From assembly GCA_947259045.1 (NCBI GenBank), contig CAMYKZ010000015.1, positions 1 through 64,000 of the forward strand: DNA of 64,000 nucleotides, read 5' to 3'. The notes under the pieces were generated by a model, which searched no databases, was not told the DNA's origin, and worked only from the letters and a program-made list of their open reading frames with translations. Positions 30,346 through 39,852 of the stretch are shown one piece after another. A program made the position numbers and the translations under genes. Each line of letters opens with the position of its first letter. Position 1 is the first letter of the stretch. The stretch is from an uncultured Afifella sp. (GTDB lineage: Bacteria; Pseudomonadota; Alphaproteobacteria; Rhizobiales; Afifellaceae).

Positions 30346-31257
30346 ATGGCCAAGAGACAAAGACTCATGAGCGGCGATTTTGTCGTCGCAGCATTGTACC
30401 GGTTTGCACCGCTGCCCGATTACGCCGACCTGCGCGATCCGATCGAGCTTCTGTGCGCGGAAAACAGCGTCAGGGGCACGCTTTTGCTGGCGCCTGAGGG
30501 GATCAATGGAACGATTGCCGGAACCGCGCCGCAAATCCGGAAAGTTCTTGAAGGGCTGAAATCCAGGCTGCGGCTGCCGGACCTTGAACACAAGGAAAGC
30601 CTGACCGGTACGATGCCGTTTGCGCGCCTGAAGGTGCGGCTCAAGAAAGAGATCGTGACAATGGGCGTGACCGGCATCGATCCGAACCGGCTGACCGGCG
30701 ATCATGTCGACCCGGCCGACTGGAATGCGCTGCTTGATGATCCCGATATCGTCCTGATCGATGCCCGCAATGCCTATGAAGTGGCGATCGGCACATTTGA
30801 GGGGGCGATCAGCCCTGACACCACATCGTTCCGCGAATTTCCGCAATGGGCGCGCACCAGTGAAATATTGCAGGACAAACCCAAAGTGGCGATGTTCTGC
30901 ACCGGCGGCATCCGCTGCGAAAAGGCGGCGGCGCTGTTGCGCCAGGAAGGTTTTGACGAGGTCTATCAGCTGAAGGGCGGTATTCTGAAATATCTTGAAT
31001 CCGTTCCCGGAGCGGAAAGCCGATGGAACGGTGAATGTTTTGTCTTTGACGAACGGGTTTCCGTCGATGGCGATCTGAAACCGGGAAAATATCAATTATG
31101 CCGCGCCTGCCGCATGCCGCTCAGCGGAGCCGATATTGCCTCGCCGCACTATAGCGAGGGAATCAGCTGCCCCCATTGCATCGACCGCCACAGCGACGCC
31201 GATCGCGCCCGTTTTGCCGAACGGCAGAAGCAGATGGCGCAGGCGAAGAAAGCGTAG
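30346..31257 (+). CDS. trhO: tRNA uridine(34) hydroxylase TrhO (rhodanese-like)
   Basis: O2-dependent hydroxylase that makes ho5U34 in tRNA. The N-terminal UPF0176 domain (VVAALYRFAPLPDYADLRDPI, TLLLAPEGINGTIAG) is followed by a rhodanese domain with active Cys in AMFCTGGIRCEKAA. A C-terminal zinc-ribbon-like Cys cluster (LCRAC...SCPHCIDRH) closes the protein. Start ATG 30346 gives 303 residues; ATG 30367 is the alternative. It is divergent from the EAL gene. A hairpin follows the stop. Confidence 0.92.
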   Translation: MAKRQRLMSGDFVVAALYRFAPLPDYADLRDPIELLCAENSVRGTLLLAPEGINGTIAGTAPQIRKVLEGLKSRLRLPDLEHKESLTGTMPFARLKVRLKKEIVTMGVTGIDPNRLTGDHVDPADWNALLDDPDIVLIDARNAYEVAIGTFEGAISPDTTSFREFPQWARTSEILQDKPKVAMFCTGGIRCEKAAALLRQEGFDEVYQLKGGILKYLESVPGAESRWNGECFVFDERVSVDGDLKPGKYQLCRACRMPLSGADIASPHYSEGISCPHCIDRHSDADRARFAERQKQMAQAKKA

Positions 31258-31266
31258 GTCTTCAGG

Positions 31267-31288
31267 TCCGGCCCAAACGTGGGCCGGA
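31267..31288. terminator. Bidirectional hairpin between trhO and the TcuA-like gene
   Basis: Perfect 9-bp inverted repeat TCCGGCCCA / TGGGCCGGA around AACG, 9 bp after the trhO stop and 54 bp before the convergent flavoprotein stop. There is no long T-run on the plus side. It probably ends or protects both convergent transcripts. Confidence 0.5.
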
Positions 31289-31342
31289 ATGTGAACTCCG
31301 CCGGAATAAAGTTTTCTGGCGGTCCGAACAGACCGGCGGAAT

Positions 31343-32872
31343 TCAGGGCAAATCCGGAACCGGTGATCTCCTGGTCATCGCTCCGATGCCAGCCCGGCGT
31401 CCGAAAACGGCACCGGATGTCAGGCCCGAACCGCCAGGATAGCCGTTGAAAAACACGCCGCCGACAAGCTCGCCGCAGGCATAGAGACCGTCGATTGCCG
31501 AGCCGTCGGCGCGCAGGACCGCGCCATCCTCATTCACTTTCAATCCGCCATAGGTGAAGGTGATGCCGCCGGTGACCGGATAGGCCTTGAAAGGAGGCTG
31601 GTCGATGGCCTGGGCCCAGTTCGATTTCGGCAGCAGCAGGCCTTTTGTCGCTTTGCCGTCCCTGATTGTCGGATCGAACGGTACGGCATCGTCGATGGAC
31701 TGATTGTAGGCCTCGACCGTTGCGCGCAAAACAGCCTTGTCCTCGATGTTTTCCATTTTCCGGTAAAGCGCATCGAGGCTGTCGGCTTCGACGAACGACG
31801 CGTCTTCAAATCGATATTCGTCGTATAGCAGCGGTTCGACCTTGGAATCGAAAATCTGCCAGGCGAACTGTTTCGGCTGGTCGAGAATAGCGCGGCCGAA
31901 CTGGGCATAGGTGTAATTGCGGAAGTCCTTGCCTTCATCGACAAACCGATTGCCGTCAGCATTGACCATCACGCCAAGGAAGTAACAGATCTTGCGATAT
32001 TTCTTCCGCTCCACATGCGGCAGATCAAGATTGCCGAAATCCTTCATATGCAAGTCCATCGGAGTGGCGTGGCAACCGCCGTAATAGCCATGTTCGGCAG
32101 CGCCTGCCTCCAATGCCATCAGCAGTCCGTCGCCGGTATTGTGCGGCGTCCCGCGCACCTTTGCCGCATCCCAATGTTCGCCGATATAGCGCTGACGCAG
32201 TTCCGTGCTGGCCTCAAAACCGCCGGACCCGAGGATGATCGATCTGGCGCGAAGTGTGTCTTGTTTGCCGGCATGGTCGACTGTAATGCCGGTGACGCTT
32301 CGCTCTTCAATCAACAGGCCGGTCGCCGCGCAATTGTAGCGAATTTTGCCGCCGCGGTTCAAAAACGCCGCAAGCTCCGCCTCGACAAGCCCGACACCCT
32401 CATTTTCAGCGGCAAGGGTCAGCCCGCCCCAGAAGATGTGTTTCCCGTCTTTCTCAAAAGACTGGCGCGAATAGATCGGTTGGAATTTCACACCTTGTTC
32501 CGCCAGCCACCGGACGGTCTCATGAGAGCGGTCGATCAGGGCGCGCTGCTCTTCGGAGATCGGCCGGCCATCGTTGAAACCGAGCAGGTCCCGTTCGAAT
32601 TTTTCCGCACTGTAATTACCAAAATCCGTATCGGGAATGCGCGGGTCGTCCGGGTTTTGAAGCAGCGGCAGCAGGTCGTCGTTCGAATTGTAGACGAACC
32701 GCATCGCACCGGCGGTATATTTGCTGTTGCCGCCAGCCAGCTCTTCATCCGCCTTTTCAACGATCAGAACGCTTGCGCCGGCTTGCTGTGCTGCAAGTGC
32801 TGCACACAGAGCGGCATTGCCGGAACCGACAACAATGACATCGGGCTTGGTTTGGGTGTCTGTGATGGAAAT
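31343..32872 (-). CDS. FAD-dependent dehydrogenase, TcuA/fumarate-reductase flavoprotein-like; apparent ATT start
   Basis: Flavoprotein of about 509 residues similar to tricarballylate dehydrogenase TcuA and other succinate/fumarate-type oxidoreductases. The FAD-binding loop VIVVGSGNAALCAALAAQQ, the GGNSKYTAGAMRF segment and the C-terminal ACGELVGGVFFNGYPGGSGL are family-typical. From the first ATG (32704) the entire Rossmann FAD motif would be missing. The frame stays open to the TGA at 32903-32905 without any ATG, GTG or TTG. ATT at 32872-32870 has AAGGA seven bases upstream and gives MSITDTQ-like length. It follows the 2-hydroxyacid dehydrogenase gene by 30 bp in the same frame. Confidence 0.75.
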   Translation of the reverse strand: MSITDTQTKPDVIVVGSGNAALCAALAAQQAGASVLIVEKADEELAGGNSKYTAGAMRFVYNSNDDLLPLLQNPDDPRIPDTDFGNYSAEKFERDLLGFNDGRPISEEQRALIDRSHETVRWLAEQGVKFQPIYSRQSFEKDGKHIFWGGLTLAAENEGVGLVEAELAAFLNRGGKIRYNCAATGLLIEERSVTGITVDHAGKQDTLRARSIILGSGGFEASTELRQRYIGEHWDAAKVRGTPHNTGDGLLMALEAGAAEHGYYGGCHATPMDLHMKDFGNLDLPHVERKKYRKICYFLGVMVNADGNRFVDEGKDFRNYTYAQFGRAILDQPKQFAWQIFDSKVEPLLYDEYRFEDASFVEADSLDALYRKMENIEDKAVLRATVEAYNQSIDDAVPFDPTIRDGKATKGLLLPKSNWAQAIDQPPFKAYPVTGGITFTYGGLKVNEDGAVLRADGSAIDGLYACGELVGGVFFNGYPGGSGLTSGAVFGRRAGIGAMTRRSPVPDLP

Positions 32873-32902
32873 TTCCCTATCCTTCCGGGTTTGCCGCTGC
32901 TG

Positions 32903-33883
32903 TCAGTTTGTGTTTTCGACCACTTCCGGATTGATCACGTTGGTCGGGCTTCCGGCGTCGAATGCGACGATCTGGTCGAAGATGTCGTTGAACTGGAGGT
33001 CGTATTCTTCGCGGGTGACATAACCGATATGCGGCGTGCAGATCACATTCGGCATCGACAAAAGCGGATGGTCTGCGTTCACGACCGGTTCGTTTTCATA
33101 GACGTCCACGGCTGCCATGCCCGGCCGGCCCGCCTTCAATGCAGCCACGAGGGCACCGTCCTCGATCAAACCTGCCCGGCTTGTGTTGACGATCAGCGCT
33201 GACGGTTTCATGCGCGCAAGATCGCTGCCGGTGACCAGTCCGGCTGTTTCCGGCTTCAGCCTGATATGAAGCGAAATTATATCGCTGGTCTCAAACAGGG
33301 CTTCGCGGCTCTCTGCTTCCTTGAAACCCTCCTTGACGGCTCTCGCCCGAGAGATTTCGCCGCCCCAGACCTGGACATTCATCCCGAACGCTTTGCCATA
33401 ATTCGCAACCGCTGCGCCGATGCGGCCATAACTCCAGATGCCCAGGGTCTTGCCGCGCAGCGTCCGGCCGACGCCCATTTGCCAGGTGCCGTCCTGCAGC
33501 GCTGCCATTTGCTGCGGAATGTCGCGCATGGCGGCAAGGATGAGCCCGAAGGTCAGTTCCGCAGCTGCCCAGGAGGGGGCGCCCTGATGCATGTTGGAAC
33601 ACAGCATGACGCCGTTTTGTGTACACGCCGCAACATCGACATGCGGATAGACGCTGCGCTGGCTGATCAGTTTCAGCCCGGGCAGCCGCTCAAGCAGCGG
33701 CGCGCGGATCTCGGTGCGCTCGCGAAACAGAACAAGGGCTTCGGTCTGTTTCAGTCTGTCGGCCAGCATGGCGACATCTTGCACGTGATCGGTCCAGACC
33801 GTGACGTCATGGCCTTCCAGTTTGGCAAAACAGGGCAGGGTGCGAAGCGTGTCGAAATAATCGTCGAGGATGGTGATTTTCAT
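32903..33883 (-). CDS. D-2-hydroxyacid dehydrogenase family protein
   Basis: NAD(P)-dependent oxidoreductase of 326 residues in the phosphoglycerate/formate/lactate dehydrogenase superfamily. The nucleotide loop is [13 protein letters not shown]. The catalytic Arg is in VNTSRAGLI, Glu in the YENEPV region and His in CTPHIGY. The central [21 protein letters not shown] segment is typical of the SerA-like group. It is 30 bp upstream of the TcuA-like gene, suggesting joint metabolism of a hydroxy/dicarboxylic acid (inference). The substrate is not predictable. Confidence 0.9.
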   Translation of the reverse strand: MKITILDDYFDTLRTLPCFAKLEGHDVTVWTDHVQDVAMLADRLKQTEALVLFRERTEIRAPLLERLPGLKLISQRSVYPHVDVAACTQNGVMLCSNMHQGAPSWAAAELTFGLILAAMRDIPQQMAALQDGTWQMGVGRTLRGKTLGIWSYGRIGAAVANYGKAFGMNVQVWGGEISRARAVKEGFKEAESREALFETSDIISLHIRLKPETAGLVTGSDLARMKPSALIVNTSRAGLIEDGALVAALKAGRPGMAAVDVYENEPVVNADHPLLSMPNVICTPHIGYVTREEYDLQFNDIFDQIVAFDAGSPTNVINPEVVENTN

Positions 33884-33946
33884 GGCCGGAAGCTGGCTGA
33901 AAGACGATGTCGCGTCAATCGCAATTCGCGCGAAATCAGCGGCCCG

Positions 33947-34534
33947 TCATGGCCAGGGGTCGTTGTTGAGCAGCGCAAAGCGGATATGGTCGCGCCATTG
34001 CCCGTTGATGCAGACAAGCCCGCGGGCAAGGCCTTCGCGCTGAAAGCCCAGTTTCTCAAGCAGCCGGAGCGAACGCGCATTGTTCGGCAGGCAGGCCGCT
34101 TCCAGCCGGTGCAGATTGAGCGTACGGAACGCGTGGGGCACCATGGCCGCCATCGCCCGGGCCATGTGGCCACGTCCGGCATGCTCTTCGCCCATCCAGT
34201 AGCCGATCGTTGCCGACTGGGTCATGCCGCGGGTAATGCCGGAGAGCGTCAGGCCGCCGAGCAGGATGTCGTCTTCGGACCGGAAGATGAAAAACGGATA
34301 AGCGCTGTCGTCGCGAATCTCGTTTTGATAGCGGCGGAGACGCCGGCGGAACGCACTGCGGGTCAGATCGTCAACCGGCCATTTGGGTTCCCAGGGGGTC
34401 AGGAAATCGCGGCTGCGCGAACGCAATGCGGCCCATTGCTCGAAGTCGCCCGTGCCCGGCGCACGCAAGATGACGCCGTCGCCGGAAATCACCGGTCCGG
34501 GTTCCTGTGCGCTGTAAGCCCTTAAAAACGACAT
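33947..34534 (-). CDS. GNAT family N-acetyltransferase, RimJ-like
   Basis: Acetyl-CoA-dependent N-acetyltransferase of 195 residues from ATG 34534 (TTG 34564 is in frame). The GNAT core includes LGGLTLSGITRG, the acetyl-CoA loop region MGEEHAGRGHMARAM and ENNARSLRLLEKLGFQREG-like C-terminal motif (PNNARSLRLLEKLGF). It belongs to the RimJ/RimL ribosomal-protein acetyltransferase group. It begins 22 bp after the M16 peptidase stop, in the thrC-M16-GNAT order usual for Hyphomicrobiales. Confidence 0.9.
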   Translation of the reverse strand: MSFLRAYSAQEPGPVISGDGVILRAPGTGDFEQWAALRSRSRDFLTPWEPKWPVDDLTRSAFRRRLRRYQNEIRDDSAYPFFIFRSEDDILLGGLTLSGITRGMTQSATIGYWMGEEHAGRGHMARAMAAMVPHAFRTLNLHRLEAACLPNNARSLRLLEKLGFQREGLARGLVCINGQWRDHIRFALLNNDPWP

Positions 34535-34556
34535 GACGTCCCGTCCACTTGCTTCG

Positions 34557-35834
34557 TCAGGCAAAAGCCGGTTCTGAGGAACCCAGCCGCTGTGTAATAT
34601 GCTCTACACCGGGCAGGGGCGCAATCGGTCCAACGGCCGCCAATGTTGCCGGCGATGCAATAATCTGCGCCGCCAGTTCGGCAATATCATGTTCGCTGAC
34701 GGCATCGATGTGGCCGACGATTTCTTCAAGGTCGAGTGTGCGGCCACGCACCAGGATTTGCCGGGCAAGCTGGCCGGCGCGCGATACCGGGCTCTCAAGC
34801 GCCATCAGCAATGTCGCACGCATCTGTGCCTTGGCGCGGTCAAGTTCCTTTGCGCTGACCCCGTCGCGTACACCTGAAATCGTATCGAGCATCACAGGCA
34901 TAAGGGTCGGGATATCTTCCTTCGACGTTGCCGCATGAATGCCCAGCAGACCGGTATCCTCAAATGGCCAGTGAAAGGAATAGATGGAGTAACACAGGCC
35001 GCGCTCTTCGCGCACATCCTGGAACAGTCTCGACGACATGCCGCCGCCGAGGATGGCTGACAGTAATTGTCCCGCATAGAGTTCGTCCGCCAGGATATCG
35101 GGGGCCTCGAAGCCGAGCAGGATATTGGCCTCCTGCAGCGGCTTTTCGAGCAACAATTCACCGCCGCGATATTCCGCCGCCGGCGATTTGACCGGCCGGT
35201 CTGAGGAGAATGTCAGGAAGCGCTCTTCTGCCAATGTTACGAAATCATCGTGATCAAGCTGGCCTGCGGCAGCGATAACGGCGTTGGGGCCGCGGTAATG
35301 GGCCTTCAGGAACGTGCGGATATCGTCGGGCTGGAATTGCGATACCGATTGTGCTGTGCCCAGGATCGTGCGGCCGATCGCCTGATCGGGAAAGGCTGCC
35401 TCCTGAAACTGGTCGAACACAAGATCGTCCGGCGTGTCCAGCGCAGCGCCTATCTCCTGGAGAATAACATGCTGTTCGCGTTCAAGCTCGTCAGGGTCGA
35501 AGACGGATTCGGTCAGAATGTCACCCAGTACGTCGAGCCCGAGCGCGATATCCTCCTTCATCAACCGGGCATAGAAACTGGTCTGATCGATGCTTGTCGC
35601 CGCATTGACCTCACCGCCGACCGCTTCGATTGATTCCGCAATATCGCGCGCACTGCGCTTGCTGGTGCCCTTGAACGCCATATGCTCAAGCAGATGGGAA
35701 ATTCCGTGTTCGCTTTCCGCCTCGTTTCGGGCCCCGGAACCGACCCAGAAGCCGAGCGCCACACTTTCAAGATGCGGCATTGTTTCCGTGACGATTGTAA
35801 CGCCGTTTGCAAGCCGGCTTGTTCTGACTGTCAT
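34557..35834 (-). CDS. M16 family zinc peptidase (mitochondrial-processing-peptidase-like)
   Basis: Insulinase/pitrilysin-family metallopeptidase of 425 residues. The inverted zinc motif is HLLEHMAFKGT (HxxEH, about residues 46-50) with the distal Glu in EVNAATSIDQT. A second M16 C-domain carries the GGGMSSRLFQDVREERGL segment. It is the bacterial relative of the mitochondrial processing peptidase beta subunit. It sits between thrC and the RimJ-like gene in one orientation. Physiological substrates are unknown. Confidence 0.93.
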   Translation of the reverse strand: MTVRTSRLANGVTIVTETMPHLESVALGFWVGSGARNEAESEHGISHLLEHMAFKGTSKRSARDIAESIEAVGGEVNAATSIDQTSFYARLMKEDIALGLDVLGDILTESVFDPDELEREQHVILQEIGAALDTPDDLVFDQFQEAAFPDQAIGRTILGTAQSVSQFQPDDIRTFLKAHYRGPNAVIAAAGQLDHDDFVTLAEERFLTFSSDRPVKSPAAEYRGGELLLEKPLQEANILLGFEAPDILADELYAGQLLSAILGGGMSSRLFQDVREERGLCYSIYSFHWPFEDTGLLGIHAATSKEDIPTLMPVMLDTISGVRDGVSAKELDRAKAQMRATLLMALESPVSRAGQLARQILVRGRTLDLEEIVGHIDAVSEHDIAELAAQIIASPATLAAVGPIAPLPGVEHITQRLGSSEPAFA

Positions 35835-35861
35835 TCTGCTTTTTGTCCGTTCCTGTTCAAA

Positions 35862-37268
35862 TCAGCTTTCCGCCGTTACGGCCCGGGACTGGTTCTCGAT
35901 TGTAGCTTCAATCGTTTCAAGATTGGCCGGCAGAACCAGATAATCTTCCTCCAGATCCATCAGCCGGCCGGTCCAGTGCGGCAATTGCGGCCGTATCCCG
36001 CAGGCGGCCTCCACCGCATCGGGAAATTTGGCCGGATGCGCGGTCGCCAGTGTCACCATCGGCGTTGAGCCGGTCTGGTGCTGCCCGGCGACAGCCAGGC
36101 CGACCGCCGTGTGCGGATCTGCCAGATAGCCGCAATCTTCGAGCGTCCGGCGGATCCGGTCAGCGGTTTCCTTCTCATTGCAGCGGCCGGATGCAAACAG
36201 CGGCCGCATCGCATCCAATGTCTTTCCGGCCAGCGTAAAGGCGCCCGATTGCGCAAGCCCGGCCATGCCTTGGCGCACTTCTTCGGCCTGATGGCCGGAA
36301 GCCTCATAAAGCAGTCGTTCGAAATTCGACGAGACCTGAATATCCATTGACGGCGAGATCGTGCCGGTCACGCCGCGCACTTCGTACCGGCCGCTGCCGA
36401 GCGTACGGTGGAGAATGTCGTTCACATTGGTGGCAATCACCAGTTTTTCGATCGGCAGACCCATACGGCTGGCGACGAATCCGGCAAAAATATTGCCGAA
36501 ATTGCCTGTCGGCACCGTGAAGGACACGGGCCGGTCCGGCGCACCGAGCGACAGGGCCGCAGTAAAATAATAGACCGACTGGGCAACGATGCGGCCCCAG
36601 TTGATGGAATTGACCCCGGACAGGTGTACCCGCTCTCGGAAGCGGAAATCGTTGAACATGGCTTTGACCAGCGCCTGGGCATCGTCGAAATTGCCTTCAA
36701 TGGCGATCGCCTGGACATTGGCCGCGTCGATGGTGGTCATCTGCCGCCGTTGAACGGACGACACTTTGCCGTCGGGAAACAGGATGGCGATATCAACCCG
36801 GTCGCGGTTCTTGAAGGCATCGATGGCCGCGCCGCCGGTATCGCCCGACGTGGCGCCGATAATGGTTGCCCGTTCGCCGCGCTCGCCAAGCACATGGTCC
36901 ATCAGCCGCGCCAGCAGCTGCATGGCGACGTCCTTGAAGGCCAGTGTGGGCCCGTGAAAAAGCTCCAGAACGAATTGGTTTGCATCCAGCTGGACCATTG
37001 GCGCCACAGCCGGATGGCGGAATGTGCCATAAGCCTCGTCAATCAGCTGTTTCAGAACAATTTCGTCAATCTCGCCGCCGGTGAAGCGGCGGATGATCTC
37101 AAAGGCGATTTCACTGTAGGGACGTCCGCGCAGGGCGGCAATTTCAGCATGGCTGAATGCCGGCCAGGTTTCCGGCAGGTACAATCCGCCGTCTCTTGCC
37201 AGCCCGGCCAGGATGGCATCGCTGAAACCGAGAACCGGTGCCTCGCCGCGGGTCGAAATATAGCGCAC
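35862..37268 (-). CDS. thrC: Threonine synthase
   Basis: PLP enzyme converting O-phosphohomoserine to threonine. The protein starts YISTRGEAPVLGFSDAIL; the PLP Lys is in HGPTLAFKDVAMQ, with GATSGDTGGAA binding phosphate. The upstream open frame extends to 37496, but homology begins at GTG 37268 (468 residues), which has GGAG upstream. No ATG lies nearby. It is first in the thrC-M16-GNAT run and complements thrB at 23.7 kb. Confidence 0.95.
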   Translation of the reverse strand: MRYISTRGEAPVLGFSDAILAGLARDGGLYLPETWPAFSHAEIAALRGRPYSEIAFEIIRRFTGGEIDEIVLKQLIDEAYGTFRHPAVAPMVQLDANQFVLELFHGPTLAFKDVAMQLLARLMDHVLGERGERATIIGATSGDTGGAAIDAFKNRDRVDIAILFPDGKVSSVQRRQMTTIDAANVQAIAIEGNFDDAQALVKAMFNDFRFRERVHLSGVNSINWGRIVAQSVYYFTAALSLGAPDRPVSFTVPTGNFGNIFAGFVASRMGLPIEKLVIATNVNDILHRTLGSGRYEVRGVTGTISPSMDIQVSSNFERLLYEASGHQAEEVRQGMAGLAQSGAFTLAGKTLDAMRPLFASGRCNEKETADRIRRTLEDCGYLADPHTAVGLAVAGQHQTGSTPMVTLATAHPAKFPDAVEAACGIRPQLPHWTGRLMDLEEDYLVLPANLETIEATIENQSRAVTAES

Positions 37269-37446
37269 TGGACAGAACTCCGAACTGGCAGCGGCAAAAA
37301 CGATCCGCAGCCGGGGATTAAGACAATTGCACCCTATCGCCCCGCAAAAAAACCGGCAAGCGGGCTTTGCGTTCGGAGACGCAACGGTTATGGCTTGCCC
37401 GGAAAAGCGCACGGGGGCTGATCCCCGCGAAAACGAATGGATCATC

Positions 37447-38133
37447 ATGCTGGTCATCTTCGACTGCGACGGCGTACTCGTCGATTCTGAAATCATCGCC
37501 GCCCAGGTGGATTCCGGGCTACTGACAGAGGCCGGCTACAAGATCGGTGCCGATGAGGTCGGCCAGCGGTTCGCCGGCTTGAACTGGGACAAGATCGTCG
37601 AAGCCGTCGAAGCGGAACTGGGTCATTCGATCCCGGAAGAGATTCGGGACCGATCCGAAAAGGAACTCGATATACGCCTGGCGGCCGAAGTGCAGGCTGT
37701 GGCCGGCGCCGACGCGATGCTGGACCGGTTGGATTTCGCCCGCTGCATCTGTTCCAATTCCTCAGGCGAGCGGTTGAAGATGACGCTGACAAAAACCGGG
37801 CTTTACGACCGGTTTCGTCCGTACATCTTTTCAGCCCGCGAGGTGCGCGACGGCCATGGAAAACCCTCGCCCGATGTGTTTCTCCATGCGGCGGAAGAGC
37901 TGGAATTCGAACCGCACATGACGGCGGTGGTGGAGGATTCCGTCGTCGGGGTGCAGGGCGCTGTTGCCGCCGGAATGCGGGTTGTCGGTTTCACCGGGGC
38001 ATCCCACAGCTGGCCGGGGCACGGCGAAGCGCTGATGGATGCCGGCGCCGTGACGGTTGTGCGCAGGTTTGCCGATCTGCCGCCGACTATTGAAGCGCTG
38101 GCGGAATGGGATACAAATGCACTGAACGTTTAG
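37447..38133 (+). CDS. HAD-superfamily phosphatase (PGM/CbbY-like subfamily IA)
   Basis: Haloacid-dehalogenase-type hydrolase, 228 residues from ATG 37447. Motif I is FDCDGVLVDSE, motif II CSNSSGER, motif III GKPSPDVFL and motif IV VVEDSVVGVQGAVAAG. The helical cap between residues 15 and 85 fits beta-phosphoglucomutase/sugar-phosphatase relatives. The open frame extends upstream to 37327 without homology. It is divergent from thrC. Substrate unknown. Confidence 0.9.
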   Translation: MLVIFDCDGVLVDSEIIAAQVDSGLLTEAGYKIGADEVGQRFAGLNWDKIVEAVEAELGHSIPEEIRDRSEKELDIRLAAEVQAVAGADAMLDRLDFARCICSNSSGERLKMTLTKTGLYDRFRPYIFSAREVRDGHGKPSPDVFLHAAEELEFEPHMTAVVEDSVVGVQGAVAAGMRVVGFTGASHSWPGHGEALMDAGAVTVVRRFADLPPTIEALAEWDTNALNV

Positions 38134-38184
38134 ACAACATTCTGCACCAAATGCCAGAATGAGAGACGCACCGGAGGAAAAGCC

Positions 38185-39852
38185 ATGTTCTGCACCCTTG
38201 CAAAGTCCACAATCCTTGCCGCAGCCGTAACATGTACTTCATATGCAATCGGATCACAGGCTGCCGCTGCCGAGCGTACCATCATCGTACTGGATGCATC
38301 GGGCTCCATGTGGGGTCAGATCAGCGGCAAGACGAAAATCGAGATTGCCCGCGAGACGCTTGACACGGTGCTGCAATCGGTGCCGGCGGACCGGGAACTG
38401 GGCCTGATCGCCTACGGTCATCGTCAAAAGGGCAAGTGCGACGATATCGAACTGCTGATACCGGCGGCAGCCGGCACCGGCGCGGCAATCGCCAGCGCGG
38501 CAAACGGTTTGAAACCGAAGGGCAAGACGCCGTTGTCGGCATCGGTCAAACAGGCCGCTGAGGCGCTGCGGTATACCGAAGACAAAGCGACGGTGATCCT
38601 GATTACCGACGGACTGGAGACCTGCAACGCCGATCCGTGTGCACTCGGCAGCGAACTGGAATCGACCGGTGTCGATTTCACTGCCCATGTTGTCGGCTTC
38701 GGCCTGTCGGAAGAAGACGGCCGGAAACTCGCCTGTCTGGCGGAAAACACCGGCGGCAAATATTTCCAGGCGGAGAATGCAGCCGATCTCGGTGATGCGC
38801 TGACACAAACCGTTGTCGCGGCCGCACCCGAGCCTGAGCCAAAACCGCAGCCCGAACCGGAACCGGCGCTTGAATTCAATTTGAAGGCCATCGCGACCCT
38901 GTCGGAAGACGGCGAGATGATAGACGATAACGGGCTGCGCTGGGATATCTGGAAACTGGATGCCAACGGCAAGCCGGACAGGAACTCCAAGGTCGATTAT
39001 GGCCGGGTATTCGAAAAATTTTATGACCCCGGCCAGTACCGGTTAGGCGTTCGTTTTGGCAAGGCAACGGCGGAAACCGACATCGAATTGTCTGCAGATG
39101 AGATGACCGAGGTCAGCCTCAACCTGAATGCAGCTATCGTGACGCTGGTCGGGCGGCGCGCCGAAGGTTCCGAGCCGGACAAGGGAATCCGCTGGGATAT
39201 CGGTTTACCCGATGGCAGTGAAGCGACGGATTACGGCGGCACGGTGAGGTTTATTGTTCCGGCCGGCAAACGCGCACTCAAAGCGCGGCTTGGCAAGGCA
39301 ATCCTCATGGATATTGTGGAGCTTGCCGCGGGCGAACAGGTGACGAAGGAATTCATCATTGCCACCGGCCGCCTCGTTGCTTTTGCGCTTTATGCCGAAG
39401 GCGGGCCGGAAGTCGGCAATGACGTTCGCTTCGACGTGTTTGGCGCGACAAAGGATATTGCCGGAAAGCGCAAGGACTTTGGCACCGCCTATGGTGACGG
39501 CAAATCGTTTGATCTGCCGCCGGGCGATTACGTGCTGCACGCCAAGGCCGGGTCGGCGACCGCGGAAATACCGGTGACCGTGAAGGGCAATGAACGCGTC
39601 GAGCCGCGCGTGGTGCTTGGCGCCGGTGTCATCGCCATCTCCGCCCCGGGCGGCGACCGGATCGATATTCTCGGCGTCGAGAAAGACATTAGTGGCCGCC
39701 AGAAGCAGTTCGGCACCAATTACGGCGAGGCCTGGCAGACGGTGTTGCCGGCGGGCGACTATGTTCTCAAGGTCCGCAAGCAGGACAAGAACGTGGTTGA
39801 AGGTAAAGCCACAGTGACGGCCGGGCAGCGGACGGAAGTGACGGTGCAGTAG
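38185..39852 (+). CDS. Exported von Willebrand factor A domain protein with tandem C-terminal repeats
   Basis: A 555-residue protein with a signal peptide ending about residue 30. A VWA domain (about residues 31-205) has an intact MIDAS start DASGSMWGQ and ITDGLETC. A Pro-Glu-Lys linker (PEPEPKPQPEPEP, about 213-228) follows. About four diverged repeats of 75-80 residues fill 235-555, each carrying a WDI/FDV/IDI strand, an xYG turn and a PxGxYVLxxKxG-type ending. It probably acts in the periplasm or at the cell surface as a binding scaffold. It is alone in its transcription unit. Function unknown. Confidence 0.85.
   Translation: MFCTLAKSTILAAAVTCTSYAIGSQAAAAERTIIVLDASGSMWGQISGKTKIEIARETLDTVLQSVPADRELGLIAYGHRQKGKCDDIELLIPAAAGTGAAIASAANGLKPKGKTPLSASVKQAAEALRYTEDKATVILITDGLETCNADPCALGSELESTGVDFTAHVVGFGLSEEDGRKLACLAENTGGKYFQAENAADLGDALTQTVVAAAPEPEPKPQPEPEPALEFNLKAIATLSEDGEMIDDNGLRWDIWKLDANGKPDRNSKVDYGRVFEKFYDPGQYRLGVRFGKATAETDIELSADEMTEVSLNLNAAIVTLVGRRAEGSEPDKGIRWDIGLPDGSEATDYGGTVRFIVPAGKRALKARLGKAILMDIVELAAGEQVTKEFIIATGRLVAFALYAEGGPEVGNDVRFDVFGATKDIAGKRKDFGTAYGDGKSFDLPPGDYVLHAKAGSATAEIPVTVKGNERVEPRVVLGAGVIAISAPGGDRIDILGVEKDISGRQKQFGTNYGEAWQTVLPAGDYVLKVRKQDKNVVEGKATVTAGQRTEVTVQ

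Noticed and set aside
35862-37496. Long version of thrC starting at 37496
   Set aside because: The upstream extension overlaps the HAD gene start region and is unrelated to threonine synthase; GTG 37268 aligns with the family N-terminus.
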